From Tolypocladium sp. Sup5 PDA-1 (Eukaryota; Ascomycota; Sordariomycetes; Hypocreales; Ophiocordycipitaceae): 64,000 nucleotides of DNA. The notes below the pieces were generated by a model. That model was not told where the DNA came from. It saw nothing but the letters and a program-made list of their open reading frames with translations, and ran no database searches. A program made the position numbers and the translations under genes. The first letter of the stretch is position 1. The number at the start of each line of letters is the position of its first letter. The DNA is taken from assembly GCA_000750105.3 (NCBI GenBank), contig JPHH03000014.1:1-64000 (forward strand), in the 5' to 3' direction. Positions 31,495 through 42,300 of this stretch are shown one piece after another.

Positions 31495-33669
31495 ATGGAG
31501 AGAAACAACTACCCATTGTCGCGATTGCCGAATGAGCTCTTGTTCAGTATCATAGATTTCATGTACCTGGTCCCGCCACCAGAAGCACCACCAGAAGCGC
31601 CGCCAGTAGAGGATCAGACCCCTCCCGGCCATGATGGGAATGACTTGATGGAAGTGTTCTCTGACGACGAAGACTCCAGCTCCGATGACGAAGACTCATT
31701 CCCCAGTGACGAAGACGAAGAAATGTCGGATAGCGAGGAGACGGAGAGAGTTCGCAGAGAACTTGAGATGCTAGAGAAAGAGTGTCGACGCAATCTTTTC
31801 AACCTCACCAACATCAGGCTTTTTCATGTTGACGCCACGAAAATGCTCTACACCCATTTTGGGCATATAGGTATCCGACATGCCGCGATGCGCAACGACA
31901 CTAAGCTGGCCGAGCGATGTTTTGCCCATTCCGACTCTTCAAGCTTGAGGCTAAACCGCCCGCAGGAGGGATGGACTTCGCTCGTAGCAGAAGGGACCGT
32001 CCTACATGCCGCCGTGGAAGCAGGGAGCGTGGACCTTGTGAAGCTGCTCCTGGACAAGGGTTGCAACATAGAAGCCAAGGCCGAGGTTGTCTTGACCAAC
32101 ACACTGGGGGCCAACTTCAACGACTGGTATCCAGAATCGGAACTCTCGCCATTGGGCCTCTCGTTGATCTTGGGACACCGGGCCGTTTCCCGAATCCTCC
32201 TTGACAGGGGCGCACTCATCAACGTTGGTCTCAACAGGTTCCCACGGGGAGACGTGGAAGACGAGTGGATCTTCAACGCCGTTCATGCCGCAGCCATGAG
32301 CGACGATGGCGAGATCATGGTGACATTGCTGCAGCAATATGGCATTAGCCCGGACAGCCCTGATGGCAGAGAGTACACCCCTCTACACTGGGCAATCTGC
32401 GCCCCCAAAGGGCTCGGTAATGTCAACATCCTGCTCGACGCTGGAGCAGACGTCAGCACCCCGAATTCCCCCCGAGCAACCCTGTTGGAATTTTTGCCCC
32501 GAATTCGCGGCCAGCCGGACGAGGTCGAGGCCGTCTTTCGGATGGTCTTCACTGCGGAAGCGCAGGCAAACATAAACCGGTCAGATCGTTCAGGGATAAC
32601 GCGACTCGGACATGCAGCCAGTTACCTGAATGTGGAAATCATGCGCCTCTACCTGCAGCACGGGGCGAATCCCGCCCTGGGCTCATGTATCGAAGCTCGC
32701 CCTCTTTCACAATGCCTGTCGGCCCATGCAAAGCAGAATTCTGCGAATTTCGACATGAAGGTAGCCGAAGCAGCACTGGCTGCGGTCAAACTGATGCTCG
32801 ACGCTGGCCTGAAGGAGAATCCCAAGCTGGTCTTCACGGACATGCTCAAGGCAAATCTCGGCGTCGCCAAGGAGTTCTTACTGGAGCTTGCAACCCATTT
32901 CAGCTTAAGCCACGAGGACTTGGAGTACCTGTTTGTCCATGTCGGGAGTCAAACCTCCTGGAGAGTCAACACCAGCTTCACATTCTTGCTGGAAAATTTC
33001 GCGCCGACGGATCCAGCGCTCCTGGATAGATGGTCTGTCTTTGATCGCCTGCTGGAGACGCCTTCAATACGCGATCCCAACATACTGAAGCTCGCCGGGC
33101 CAAATTACGATCCGAACCGTGCAGAGCATCGCCATGGCTCTACCGGCTTCGTCGCTACGTTGCAAAACGACTGGTACACGTACTCGCGCTGTCATCACGT
33201 CGTCGAAGCCTTGCTCCGCCAGGGCGCAAATGTAAATGCCAGAAACACACACGGGGCACCCTGTCTGCACCTGTACTACTTCTGCCATCTTCATTGCTAC
33301 AACGAGTCGGACGAGAACTCGGCGGGCGAGTCGGTACCAGAGGCCACGCAAGGCTTCTGCGCTCTCGTACACAAGCTCGCAGAGTACGGATACGACTTCA
33401 ACGCTCGGGACGTCATAAAGGGAGACACAATATTGCACATCCTTGCCGGCGGTCCGATTGCCGACCTGAGGGGCGAGTGCGTCGAGGCCTTGATTGCGCT
33501 TGGTGCGGATGTGACGATTTGGAATGACGATGGGCTGACGCCGTTGGACAAGCATCAAAGAACGGTACCCAACATTACCATGAGCCAAAGTCCTATGCGA
33601 GGGTCGTTTGAGCGCGCCATCCGTGCTGCGCTCCCGTCCGTGGGCGGCAGAGAGCCGTCGCTGGCTTGA
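31495..33669 (+). CDS. F-box-like / ankyrin-repeat protein with acidic tract
   Basis: Single exon, 724 residues from the first ATG at 31495 (CCACAATGG); upstream codons are open but only from a TTG. Residues 5-25 (YPLSRLPNELLFSIIDFM) are an F-box-like start. A Pro-rich linker and a very acidic Ser/Asp/Glu tract follow (about residues 50-90), then a predicted helix. Ankyrin units include VLHAAVEAGSVDLVKLLLDKG, ILLDRGALINVG, YTPLHWAICA, LLDAGADV, LYLQHGANPA, LLRQGANVNARN and LIALGADVT. It lies in tandem with a similar gene on the same strand. Inferred role: substrate receptor for an SCF ligase. The acidic tract is not present in the neighbour. Confidence 0.88.
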   Translation: MERNNYPLSRLPNELLFSIIDFMYLVPPPEAPPEAPPVEDQTPPGHDGNDLMEVFSDDEDSSSDDEDSFPSDEDEEMSDSEETERVRRELEMLEKECRRNLFNLTNIRLFHVDATKMLYTHFGHIGIRHAAMRNDTKLAERCFAHSDSSSLRLNRPQEGWTSLVAEGTVLHAAVEAGSVDLVKLLLDKGCNIEAKAEVVLTNTLGANFNDWYPESELSPLGLSLILGHRAVSRILLDRGALINVGLNRFPRGDVEDEWIFNAVHAAAMSDDGEIMVTLLQQYGISPDSPDGREYTPLHWAICAPKGLGNVNILLDAGADVSTPNSPRATLLEFLPRIRGQPDEVEAVFRMVFTAEAQANINRSDRSGITRLGHAASYLNVEIMRLYLQHGANPALGSCIEARPLSQCLSAHAKQNSANFDMKVAEAALAAVKLMLDAGLKENPKLVFTDMLKANLGVAKEFLLELATHFSLSHEDLEYLFVHVGSQTSWRVNTSFTFLLENFAPTDPALLDRWSVFDRLLETPSIRDPNILKLAGPNYDPNRAEHRHGSTGFVATLQNDWYTYSRCHHVVEALLRQGANVNARNTHGAPCLHLYYFCHLHCYNESDENSAGESVPEATQGFCALVHKLAEYGYDFNARDVIKGDTILHILAGGPIADLRGECVEALIALGADVTIWNDDGLTPLDKHQRTVPNITMSQSPMRGSFERAIRAALPSVGGREPSLA

Positions 33670-34667
33670 GGTTGGCCGGACACTTGACTTCAGCCCCTGC
33701 TTGGCCTTTGGACATTTCCAGCCAGTTAGAGGTAGGCCTTCGGTTAAGAAGACACAGTAGGAATCAAAAGAGATCCAACTTGGCATTCAGTTGTATGCCA
33801 AGTGTCTGTCTTCAGCTCGGATATCGGAAATCGCCGAACTCCAACCAAGACAAGGTTTGACATTGGCTTACAGTTGCCCGATTAGCAATAGTTAATCTGA
33901 TTGATATAGCTTCCGCGATTGTCTTCACGTTATGTAGGATTCTGGGCGTCTTTGCGTTTCAAAGTCGCATTGCTTACCATCTCGGCTCTCCCTCCCCTTG
34001 CAACAAAGCATTCCATCACCAGCGTATCGTGGCCAATCCTCCAGCAGCAAGCCCCAACGTGTCGATCCCGCCCTCGCTCCCAAGATGCCGCTTCGGGCAG
34101 GTTAGTTACTCGCCCGCACGCCCGGCGGCGCCCCCGCGCGATCTGCAAGCCACGGGGTCTTTGAGTCTTGACAAGCGCTGGCGGCGCATTCGAGAACACG
34201 ACGCCATTCGGCAGGGCGCCTCTAGCGCCCGTGTGTGTCGCTATCTGCACCTGTGACTGGTGACAAAGTTCCTTGGCCGTCCAGGGGTTTGCATGCGCTT
34301 ACGCTTAATGTGCCACCGTATAAGCTGGCACTGCCGAAGCCTCGACCCAATGGTAGGGCATCGTGTTGTGCTGCCTCGGTCGCCAATCTGTCGCACGACC
34401 AGTGACCGAGCATGCGCATTCTGCTGCTTGAATGGCGGATAGCAATTCGGGGGATGGATCAAGCAGGGTTCGCGGGCAGATGTTTCTTTATTATTGGAGA
34501 CTGGAGTGATCGGCAGTGACTGACGGGGACGGATGTCTTACACCCCAGTTCCGAGACTATTATAAACAGCGGATGGTTCGCATCGTGTTCTGTCGTTTCC
34601 GCCGCTTGTTGAGCAGGAATTTGTCCGTTCTTCAATCTAGCTGTCCAGAATTAGCACGCTGCCCAGC
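33670..34667. other. Intergenic, promoter of secreted nuclease gene
   Basis: 1 kb between plus-strand genes. It contains a TATA box at 34561 (listed) and no recognised coding sequence. Confidence 0.55.
34561..34566 (+). promoter_or_regulatory. TATA box of secreted nuclease gene
   Basis: TATAAA, 107 bp upstream of the ATG at 34668. The sequence between is CT-rich (TTTCCGCCGCTTG, TTCTTCAATC), as expected for a short fungal leader. Confidence 0.5.
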
Positions 34668-35457
34668 ATGAAGTTCTCCGCCTCTGTTCTCCTGTCCGCC
34701 GCCGCGGTGGTCCTGGCGGCGCCTTTCCCTGAGCCGGCTCCTGTAAGCACCCGTAGTCCTCGCAGGTCGAGAGAGATGGACTGACGAAACAATACAGCCT
34801 GGTATCCCCAGCTCGTCCACCGCCAGGACGCTGCTCGCCGGCCTCCAAGTTGCCGCCTCGGGAAGCGGAACTGGTTACAGTCGCGAGAAGTTCCCCCACT
34901 GGACGACCATCAGCGGCACTTGCAACGCCCGGTACGACCCTTTTCGTGGCACTGTCTCACGGCAATAGACTGATATTAGACTGCCGTAGCGAGTTTGTGC
35001 TGAAGCGCGACGGCGAGAACGTCGTGGTCAACTCGGCCTGCGCCGCCGAGTCGGGAACCTGGAAGAGCCCGTACGACGGCGCCTCCTGGACCCAGGCCAG
35101 CGACATTGACATTGACCACATGGTTCCGCTGAAGAACGCCTGGATCGTGAGCCGCTCTTTGTTCAATTCCATCATGTCATGGAAGCATACTGACTTGTGT
35201 GTTAGTCTGGCGCCTCCTCGTGGACCACGGACCAGCGCAAGGGCTTCGCCAACGACCTCACGCGCCCGCAGCTCTGGGCCGTGACCGACAATGTCAACCA
35301 GGCCAAGAGCGACTCGAGCCCCGACAAGTGGAAGCCGCCACTGACGAGCTTCTACTGCACCTATGCTAAGAGCTGGGTGCAGGTCAAGAGCTACTACAAG
35401 CTGACCGTTACCGACGCCGAGAAGGGCGCGCTGTCGGGCATGCTGGACAGCTGCTGA
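34668..35457 (+). CDS. Secreted HNH-type (DUF1524/GmrSD C-like) nuclease
   Basis: Four exons: 34668-34742, 34798-34931, 34990-35146 and 35206-35457 (introns 55, 58 and 59 nt). The product is 205 residues. Residues 1-18 are a clean signal peptide (ending AAAVVLAAP). The mature part has FVLKRDGENV and then DIDIDHMVPLKNAW (about residues 108-121), the Asp-His core of the beta-beta-alpha-metal HNH fold, followed by QLWAVTDNVNQAKSD, which supplies the Asn/Lys side. Cys at about 67, in SACAAES, in FYCTYAK and the penultimate Cys could form two disulfides. Relatives are small secreted fungal and bacterial nucleases. Inferred role: extracellular nucleic-acid scavenging or defence. The gene was absent from simple open-frame reading because of its introns. 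Confidence 0.9.
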
Positions 35458-36072
35458 TGGACCATTTTCTGCTAAACTGTACATGTTGCACTGTTTTCGC
35501 AGTCATGAGGCGATGTCTGTGTGATTGTTTCATGCTGCGATGCGCTATGGCCTGCCTTGCGATTGCTTCGTGTTGGTGAGGTCAAAGTCGGATTCTGTTG
35601 GGAGGATGTGAAGCGAGGGAGCAACGTGGCTCAAGCTGTAGGTTTGCAGTCACAGTCAAACGGACTCGAGTGCCTCGTGCTACCTACCAAGTAACTTGCA
35701 GCTTAAAATCGCGATTCATTGGTCAATCCGTCTGTTGTCCGCACCGGAGGTGTCGTCCTCGTTGCAAAGTGTCACGCGTGGTGTTCGTCCAACAAGTCAT
35801 TGTCGCCTTCACCACCGCATCGCAGGAGATTACATGTACGAGTGATGCCACTTCATGGTGCCAGCGGATGCTCCTTGGCGCCCTGTGATGCACCGTGTGC
35901 CCGCATCTGCCGTTGCAATCTCCCTTGTGTAAGTGATTCACCGTGCAAGTGGTAAGATGCCGCGACATAAATCTCGTCCTCCCAGACAAACCTACTCTTC
36001 CTCCTCTCTGAGCTCGTCACCCTTTGCCTCCTCGTCCAGCCCCGTTGAGACAGCTCGTCTCTGAAGTCCAAC
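35458..36072. other. Intergenic, promoter of Crh-like gene
   Basis: 615 bp. The last 75 bp before the start (about 35973-36047) are CT-rich, a common feature near fungal transcription starts. No coding sequence was recognised. Confidence 0.5.
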
Positions 36073-37283
36073 ATGCTGTTTGAATTCAAGATGCTCCCAA
36101 ACATCTTCATGGTGGCTGCGCTCGCCGTCCCCGCGATGGCCAGCCTGAAGGACCTCGCCGGTTGCGATCCCCTCCGCAAGGACATGCGTAAGACTCCTCA
36201 AACATTTTTGCGAAAGAGATCATGTGCTAACGGTTGCACAGATTGCCCGCCAGACCCGGCCTTTGCCAGCAACACGTCCTTCGACTTCGCAAAGGCCAGC
36301 TGGGACCAGGGCTTGGAGGACTTTTGGGACATTGACAATGATACCATCCACGACAAACGACGCCTCGACTTCGCCACGGACGGCAAGGGAGCCGCCATGG
36401 GCATGTGGCAGGCTGGCGATGCACCGACCCTGACCAGCCGCGGCTATCTCCTCTTCGGCAAGGTCAGCGTCATTGTCCAGGCCGCCAAGGGACCGGGCCT
36501 CATCACCGCCCTTGTGATGAAGTCTGACTCCGGTGATGAGATTGACTGGGTGCGTATACCCACCTCTAGCCGTACCAGACACATGAAATACTCACAGGTC
36601 TTAAGGAACTCCTCGGTGCGTATGACAAGCAGGCCGCGAGCAACTACTTCTACGATGGCAAGGCCCTGTTCAACACGTACAACGATACCTACGACCTCGA
36701 CACCTCGTCCTATGACGCGTTCCACACCTACACCGTCGAGTGGACCGACAAGATCCTCGAGTTCTCCATCGACGGCACGACGCGTAAGACGTGGCACGTC
36801 GGCGAGATCCCGCCAGGCAGCTGGCCGCAGACGCCCATGCACGTCAAGGTCGGCGTCTGGTCCGAGAGCAAGGACAGCGACCGCGGCGAGGTCATGTGGG
36901 CGGGCGGGCAGCCGGACTGGGAACAGGGCCCGTTCAAGGCGTACTTCAAGTCCATCGTGATCGAGGACTACATGGGATGGTGCAACGAGACTGAGGGTGA
37001 CGTTGAGTATCAGTACGATGAGCGGACATGGGGATGGCAGAATGTCAGGATCAAGGGATGCAAGGAGAGAGAAGGGCCAGTGCTCATCCCGCCCACTGGA
37101 ACACCTGGTTCTACTCGGACTGGCCAGCCTGGAGGCGGCTCGTCTTCCAAGACCGGAGATGAGGCTCCTCCCACGGGATCTGTGAAAGCGGGGGGCGCAG
37201 GCGAGGATGATGGGGCAATTGTGCTCAAGTTGTCGTCGCCGCTGGCTGCTATTGTGTGTCTTTGTTGGCTGCTCGTCCTGTAA
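36073..37283 (+). CDS. Crh-like GH16 cell-wall transglycosidase, GPI-anchored
   Basis: Three exons: 36073-36187, 36242-36549 and 36606-37283 (introns 54 and 56 nt). The product is 366 residues. It starts with a hydrophobic signal; a second ATG at 36091 would give a shorter, cleaner signal peptide. The GH16 catalytic motif DEIDWE falls at about residues 137-142 and is split by intron 2, with E138 as nucleophile and E142 as acid/base. FHTYTVEWT, the W-P-Q-T-P-M-H loop and GGQPDW are also typical. The C terminus is Gly/Ser/Thr/Pro-rich and ends in a hydrophobic GPI signal (SSPLAAIVCLCWLLVL). Crh enzymes link chitin to beta-glucan in the wall. Using the AAG acceptor at 36605 is what restores the catalytic E142. 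Confidence 0.93.
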
Positions 37284-38121
37284 GCACGCAGTGTAAGTCT
37301 AATGGTGACTCGGAGGGCTTTTGCGGAGGATATAATTGGGCTGTAGCATAATGCAGATAGTCAACTAATAACCGTAATCGTTTAGACGCATTGACCTCAA
37401 TATGTGCCTGTGAAACGCTCCGTGATGCGACTGACATTTGAACCTGGTGGTGCGGAGATTGAGACTGGAGTTGTCAGAAGACCGCAAAGTTGAGGCCTCG
37501 GAACTGATCTATGCCACACCATCCAGTCTTCAACCCAAACCGGTTCTCTTCCCTCCCCACTCCCCATCTCTCACATGACAATCTTTCGGTACGGATAGAG
37601 GATTTATGAAAGCGATTCCCAGAACCTGGTTTGCCTCACAGTCAGCCGCCAAGCTCAGCCTCACAACCTCAAGCCCAAAAGCGCCCGACCACACCCCCTG
37701 CAGCCACAAGCGCACCCCAAGGCGTTCGCTTCGTGTGACCAGTTGCATTCGCGGGATTGAAATAGAGTGTGGCGGTTCTGGCCGGCCGCCCAGGGCGAGC
37801 GGGAGTGCATTGGCAAGTTCGCTTTCGCTTAACTTGTCTGCTTTCAGGATAGCTGGCAAGGACGTCGCGATGGTTGTGTTGGTTGTGGTGAAAGCCTGCG
37901 TGAGTTTTTTGGGGATAGGAACGTTGCAGATACTACGAAACGTGTATGTCGGAGGGTTGCCCGAGCACTGGTGTACTAAACACACAAGTCAACGAAGTTC
38001 ATAAAGGCACAAGAGACTCAATCAGTTCTAGCCGCACAACCAGATACCCTCATTGCAAGTATCACAACCGCCCACTTCTCAACACCACAAACTGCAACAT
38101 CACCCTCAATCCAACCTCACG
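37284..38121. other. Intergenic
   Basis: 838 bp between plus-strand genes. A 151-codon minus-strand frame (37530-37985) looks like chance. A weak TATA-like CATAAAGG lies at about 37999. The leader before 38122 is CA-rich. Confidence 0.5.
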
Positions 38122-38914
38122 ATGCGCCTCCCCCTCATCCTCGCAACCCTCCCCCTCGCCCTCGCAGCCAACCGCGTCTTCAACGACCTCGGGTCCGCAA
38201 CCTGCCAGCGCTGCCTCGCCGGCGCCCCCGCCACCTGCTCCGGCCCCGTCTCCTCGTCCCAGTTCAACGACTGCTTCTGCGCCGTCTCCGGCAGCGGCGC
38301 CGCCGCGTGGAAGGCCGTCGCGGGCTGCCTCGCCGATAAAACGACCGAGTGTTACAAGGTCAGGGAGTCCATCATCGGCGCCTTTGGCGCGCACTGCTTC
38401 GCGTACAAAAAGGACGAGAAGGAGCTCGTGTGCGTCGCCGGGAGTGAAAAGGACGAGCTGCTGCTGTCGCTGGCGGATTCGTTTTGCACCGAGTTCGTGA
38501 CGTGAGCGGTTCCCTGAACCTATTCGCCGTGCTCCGAGTTCGATTTGCTGACGACTTCGTTATCCAAGTTTGACGTCCAGCGGCACGGCATCTGCCACGG
38601 GAACAGCATCGGGATCCAAGACTGATGCTACCGCTAGCGGTACCGCCGCCGAGACGACTTCCAAATCGACAGCAAAATCCACAAGCAGCGCAGAGAGCAC
38701 CTCTACCCCAGAACCAACCACCTCTCCCTCGACGACCGAGTCCACCGCGATGCCTCACACGACTGCCGGCCCAGATTTGACACAAGTCTCCCCAGCCGGG
38801 ACGCAGGCAACATCTACCTCGACCGGTGCCGCAGCGAACCTCGTGCCCCTGACCCTCACAAGAGTGGGCTTCCTCGCCCTGCTCATGGGAGGCGCCGTAC
38901 TGGAGAACCTCTAA
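38122..38914 (+). CDS. Secreted 10-Cys protein with GPI signal
   Basis: Two exons, 38122-38501 and 38569-38914, with a 67-nt intron (GTGAGC donor, GCTGAC branch, CAAG acceptor). The product is 241 residues. Signal peptide at 1-16 (MRLPLILATLPLALAA). The mature N-terminal domain has ten Cys (TCQRC, ATC, DCFC, GC, EC, HC, VC, FC), not the eight of CFEM. Then comes a Ser/Thr/Ala-rich stalk, probably O-glycosylated, and a hydrophobic C-terminal tail typical of GPI anchoring. An alternative acceptor at 38580 would delete four residues and keep the frame. No family name is recognised. It is likely a wall-surface protein, in line with the adjacent Crh-like gene. Confidence 0.85.
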
Positions 38915-39357
38915 GTAAATAATAACGGGGAGATGCAGTCAGCTGCTCTCATTGGGGGGAATCCACAGCGAATGAAGAGTGAAAATGCGTACAGCTGCTC
39001 TGTGCATGTATTTTCGCATACCCAATACCTAACACTGCCATTCCCGGGCCGAGTATCCTTCCATTACAGACCGTAACCGTTACATTTCTTCATTCGTTAT
39101 ACATGGACGTTCCCGCCCGCACGGCCGGCCCGGCTTTTCGTGTCGCTCAATATTGTACAGTGAATGCGCGCTTCCCTCCTCTGACCTTGCAGTTGCCCAC
39201 ACCATCAACGTGGACAACGGCTCAGGGTAGGGGTATCGTATCGAGACAAAGGAGAAGAAAAGCAAAACAGCCAGTTCTAACATGCCAAGACTTGCTCGCT
39301 CAGACATGAGAAGAACAGAACAAACGAGATCATTATGCCGAATGCTGCGCCGCGTCA
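38915..39357. other. Convergent intergenic region
   Basis: 3' flanks of the 10-Cys gene (+) and the Arf-GEF gene (-). AT-rich around 38990-39090. No feature was recognised. Confidence 0.5.
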
Positions 39358-42300
39358 TCACAGCCTCAGAGTCTCGTCACCCTCTTCCTCCTCCTCCTCG
39401 CTGACATCCATGTCGCCGTCGCTGAGCTCCCCTCTGGCCGCTTTACGCGCCAGGTCTCTCTCGGCATAAATCTCCCGCTTCCTCGTCTCCGCCTGCTGCA
39501 GGCAGTCCACGTATGTCCGGAACTTGACAATCTCCCGCAACAGATACGCGCTCTTGCGCTCCCAGTTGGCCATGGCTTTGCCAGCATTTTGCCCTCTAGG
39601 CGTGAAGGCCAGAAGCATAGGGCTCCGCATCTGGTTGTGGGCCTGCAGATCCTGTTCAATGCTCTTGACGTAGGAGATAAGAGTCACTAGTTGCTCGGCC
39701 TCGGGGGCGTTGCTGGGGCGCATGCTTTGTGTTGGCGGCGACCATTCAGCGACGTGGATGCGATCTCCAGGCAGCTTACCGCGCCCGCTGTTGTGTGTAA
39801 ACGGTCCCGCAACCTGGTCGAAACTGGAGGCGCGGAAGCTGCCGCTGGCAACGCTCGATTTCCTGCCGTGGGCAGCACTGCTCTCCGGGCGTGAGATCTT
39901 CCCACCACTTGCCACTGTGGTGGCGGACTCGTTGATGGCGCTGACGAGTGCATTATTCACAATGGCCTCGCTCCATCCGTACTCAATGTTGCTTATACCA
40001 CCAACCAATGGATGAGTGCTGAGACGCGCACTCCAGTAGTTTGCCGTGGTGACAAACTCGCGGATGATTTCTGGCGTGCCGACTTGGAACAGGTGGACAG
40101 CGCCCGTCGGCAAGCTCAGGGCCCAAACGTGGGGTCTCGTCCTAGAGTACCCAGGTGGTGGCAGCGCCGAGGCCAGAGTCAGGCGGAGGTTAAAGGTGCC
40201 CAGGCTGATTGCATTGTCCTGCCAGTTTCCGCCTCCGACTGGGCCGCTGGGCTTCCCAGCATTCCTCGAGCGGCTCTTTTGGCGCATCGACTTGGGCGTG
40301 GTAAACGAGAAAAGGCTCATTTGCCCCTTTTGGACGACGGCAAAGACTTCGGTCCAGTTACGGTCCTTCGATCTTTTGCCAACGCCATCCAGGTGGTGCT
40401 TGTGAATGACCATGCCTTCCTTGACCCATGGTGGGCCAGCAAGCTCTAAAGACTCGTCTTCCAGGAGCTGCGTCGCAGGTATGTCGGCGCTCAGGATCGA
40501 GGGTGCAGTTTCGTGGCCACTAGCGTCCTCGTCACGAATGATTGCTTGGCTGAGTGCGTTAGCAAAGCCAATGGATTGCTGATAGTCGCCGCGACGCATG
40601 GCTGATGCAAAGGAGTCTTGCGACATCGACCCTTGGGTGCGGCCCAGCGAATACTTGCTCCAGGTCGCAGACGACATGGCAGGGCTCCACATCGAGTTTC
40701 CATCGTCGAAGCTCGTGCGGCTGGAGGAGAACCCGGTGCGTCCGAGTCCGGGCCTCGACCGGCTCTTGGAAGTCCACCGCGAGGCGCTGGTACGGCTGCT
40801 GCTATCGGTGACACGCCCACGCGAGGAGAGCTGCGTCTCCGACGGAGCCTTGCTCAGGACACTAGGGCTCCTCTTGAGCATGCCCATGACGGACAGGCTG
40901 CTCTGTGACGGCGCAGTGCCGAGGTGCTTGTCCGACTCGGCGCCAAACAGGGGCAATCGTTCGTCTCGGATCGACGCGTAGATGCTCTTCAAGACAATCT
41001 CCACCTGCTCCTCCCAGGCCTTCATGGAGCCGCTGAATGGTGTCTTGACCAGCGGTCCACAGTCGTCAAGGTCGCTTTGGGCTTCTGAACGCGGAAGAGG
41101 GCGGAAAGAATGTCTGTGGTTGGCACGATCACGGTCCGGCGACGCGCGCCCGTAGTCGCCGCTCAGCAAGGAGTTTTTGTCGGGGAGGATGCTCGGGCGT
41201 ACAAACGCATCGGGTGCCGACTCGGAAACGGCCTGCGTGATGGTGGTCATGGTGTTCTTGACGAACTGGCTGCGGGTCATCTTTTGCTCAATGTCTGCAA
41301 GATGCAGGTCCGTGTTGAGCAGCATGATCGAATAGCAAATCATGTGAATGACATCTGGAACCGTTAGCTTTTGCGGTCCGTTGCCCACCGAAACGCTCTC
41401 AGACATAATTACCCGTCGCCTTGAAACCATGATGGGGGTTGCACGCGCACCATCGCTTCGAAAACGCAACCAGAATGCGGTCCACCTGCTGCGTCTCAGC
41501 GCGGAGCACGAGGCGTCCACACACGCTACGCAGGGCTCCAAGAATGCTCTGGTCCTTGAAGTCGTGAAGCTCCATGTACGCCTGCAGCGTCCGTTGCCGC
41601 ACAGGGCCCTCCTCGCCCATCCACGCGGCGGCCTTGTCCTTTTGGATGAACCCTTCGCCTCCGTCGAAGATCTTCTGCGCCTTTTGCCGGTCGTCTTCCC
41701 TCGGCTCGCCAACCACGAACTCAGGTTCGTCGAGGGATTTGCACGACTTCATCGATTCCAACGTCCCAAGAACTTTGGGGCCCGGCGAGCTTGCGCCCTC
41801 AATGCGGACGCTGGGCGGTGCGCTGGGTGCCGTCTTGTAATCCGTCTCGGTCGAGCCCGAGGCAAAGCTTGTGGCCCTGGCACCCTCTATCGGCAGTCCA
41901 AGGTTGGGTCGGTTGGCGTCGCAGTCTGCCTGCTCCAACGCAGCATATGTCTGTTTCTTGCTGGCGCGGATGGTAGCATCTGGGTCCTTGTCACCTCGCG
42001 TGGCTGCAGCCGACCCGTTGCCGAGATCTATCTTCTTCTCCTTGGAAGAGTTCTTCCTCCTGTGCCGTTTGTGCGAGTCCTCGTCGTTGTCGCTGCCTCC
42101 GTCGAGGTCCAGGAAGGAATTGTTCGTCGTTTCATGCGTCTTCCTTGGCCGTTGTGGGGCCGGTCGCGAAGGCGTGTCAGCTTCTTCGGTCCGTTCGCAG
42201 TCGCCTCGAGGATGGACGGTCCTAATGCGCGCATTCGGGCTCGGCTCGTAGTCTGGCGAAAAGTCCCTCTTATACTCTTCCTCTCCCGCACGATCTGGAG

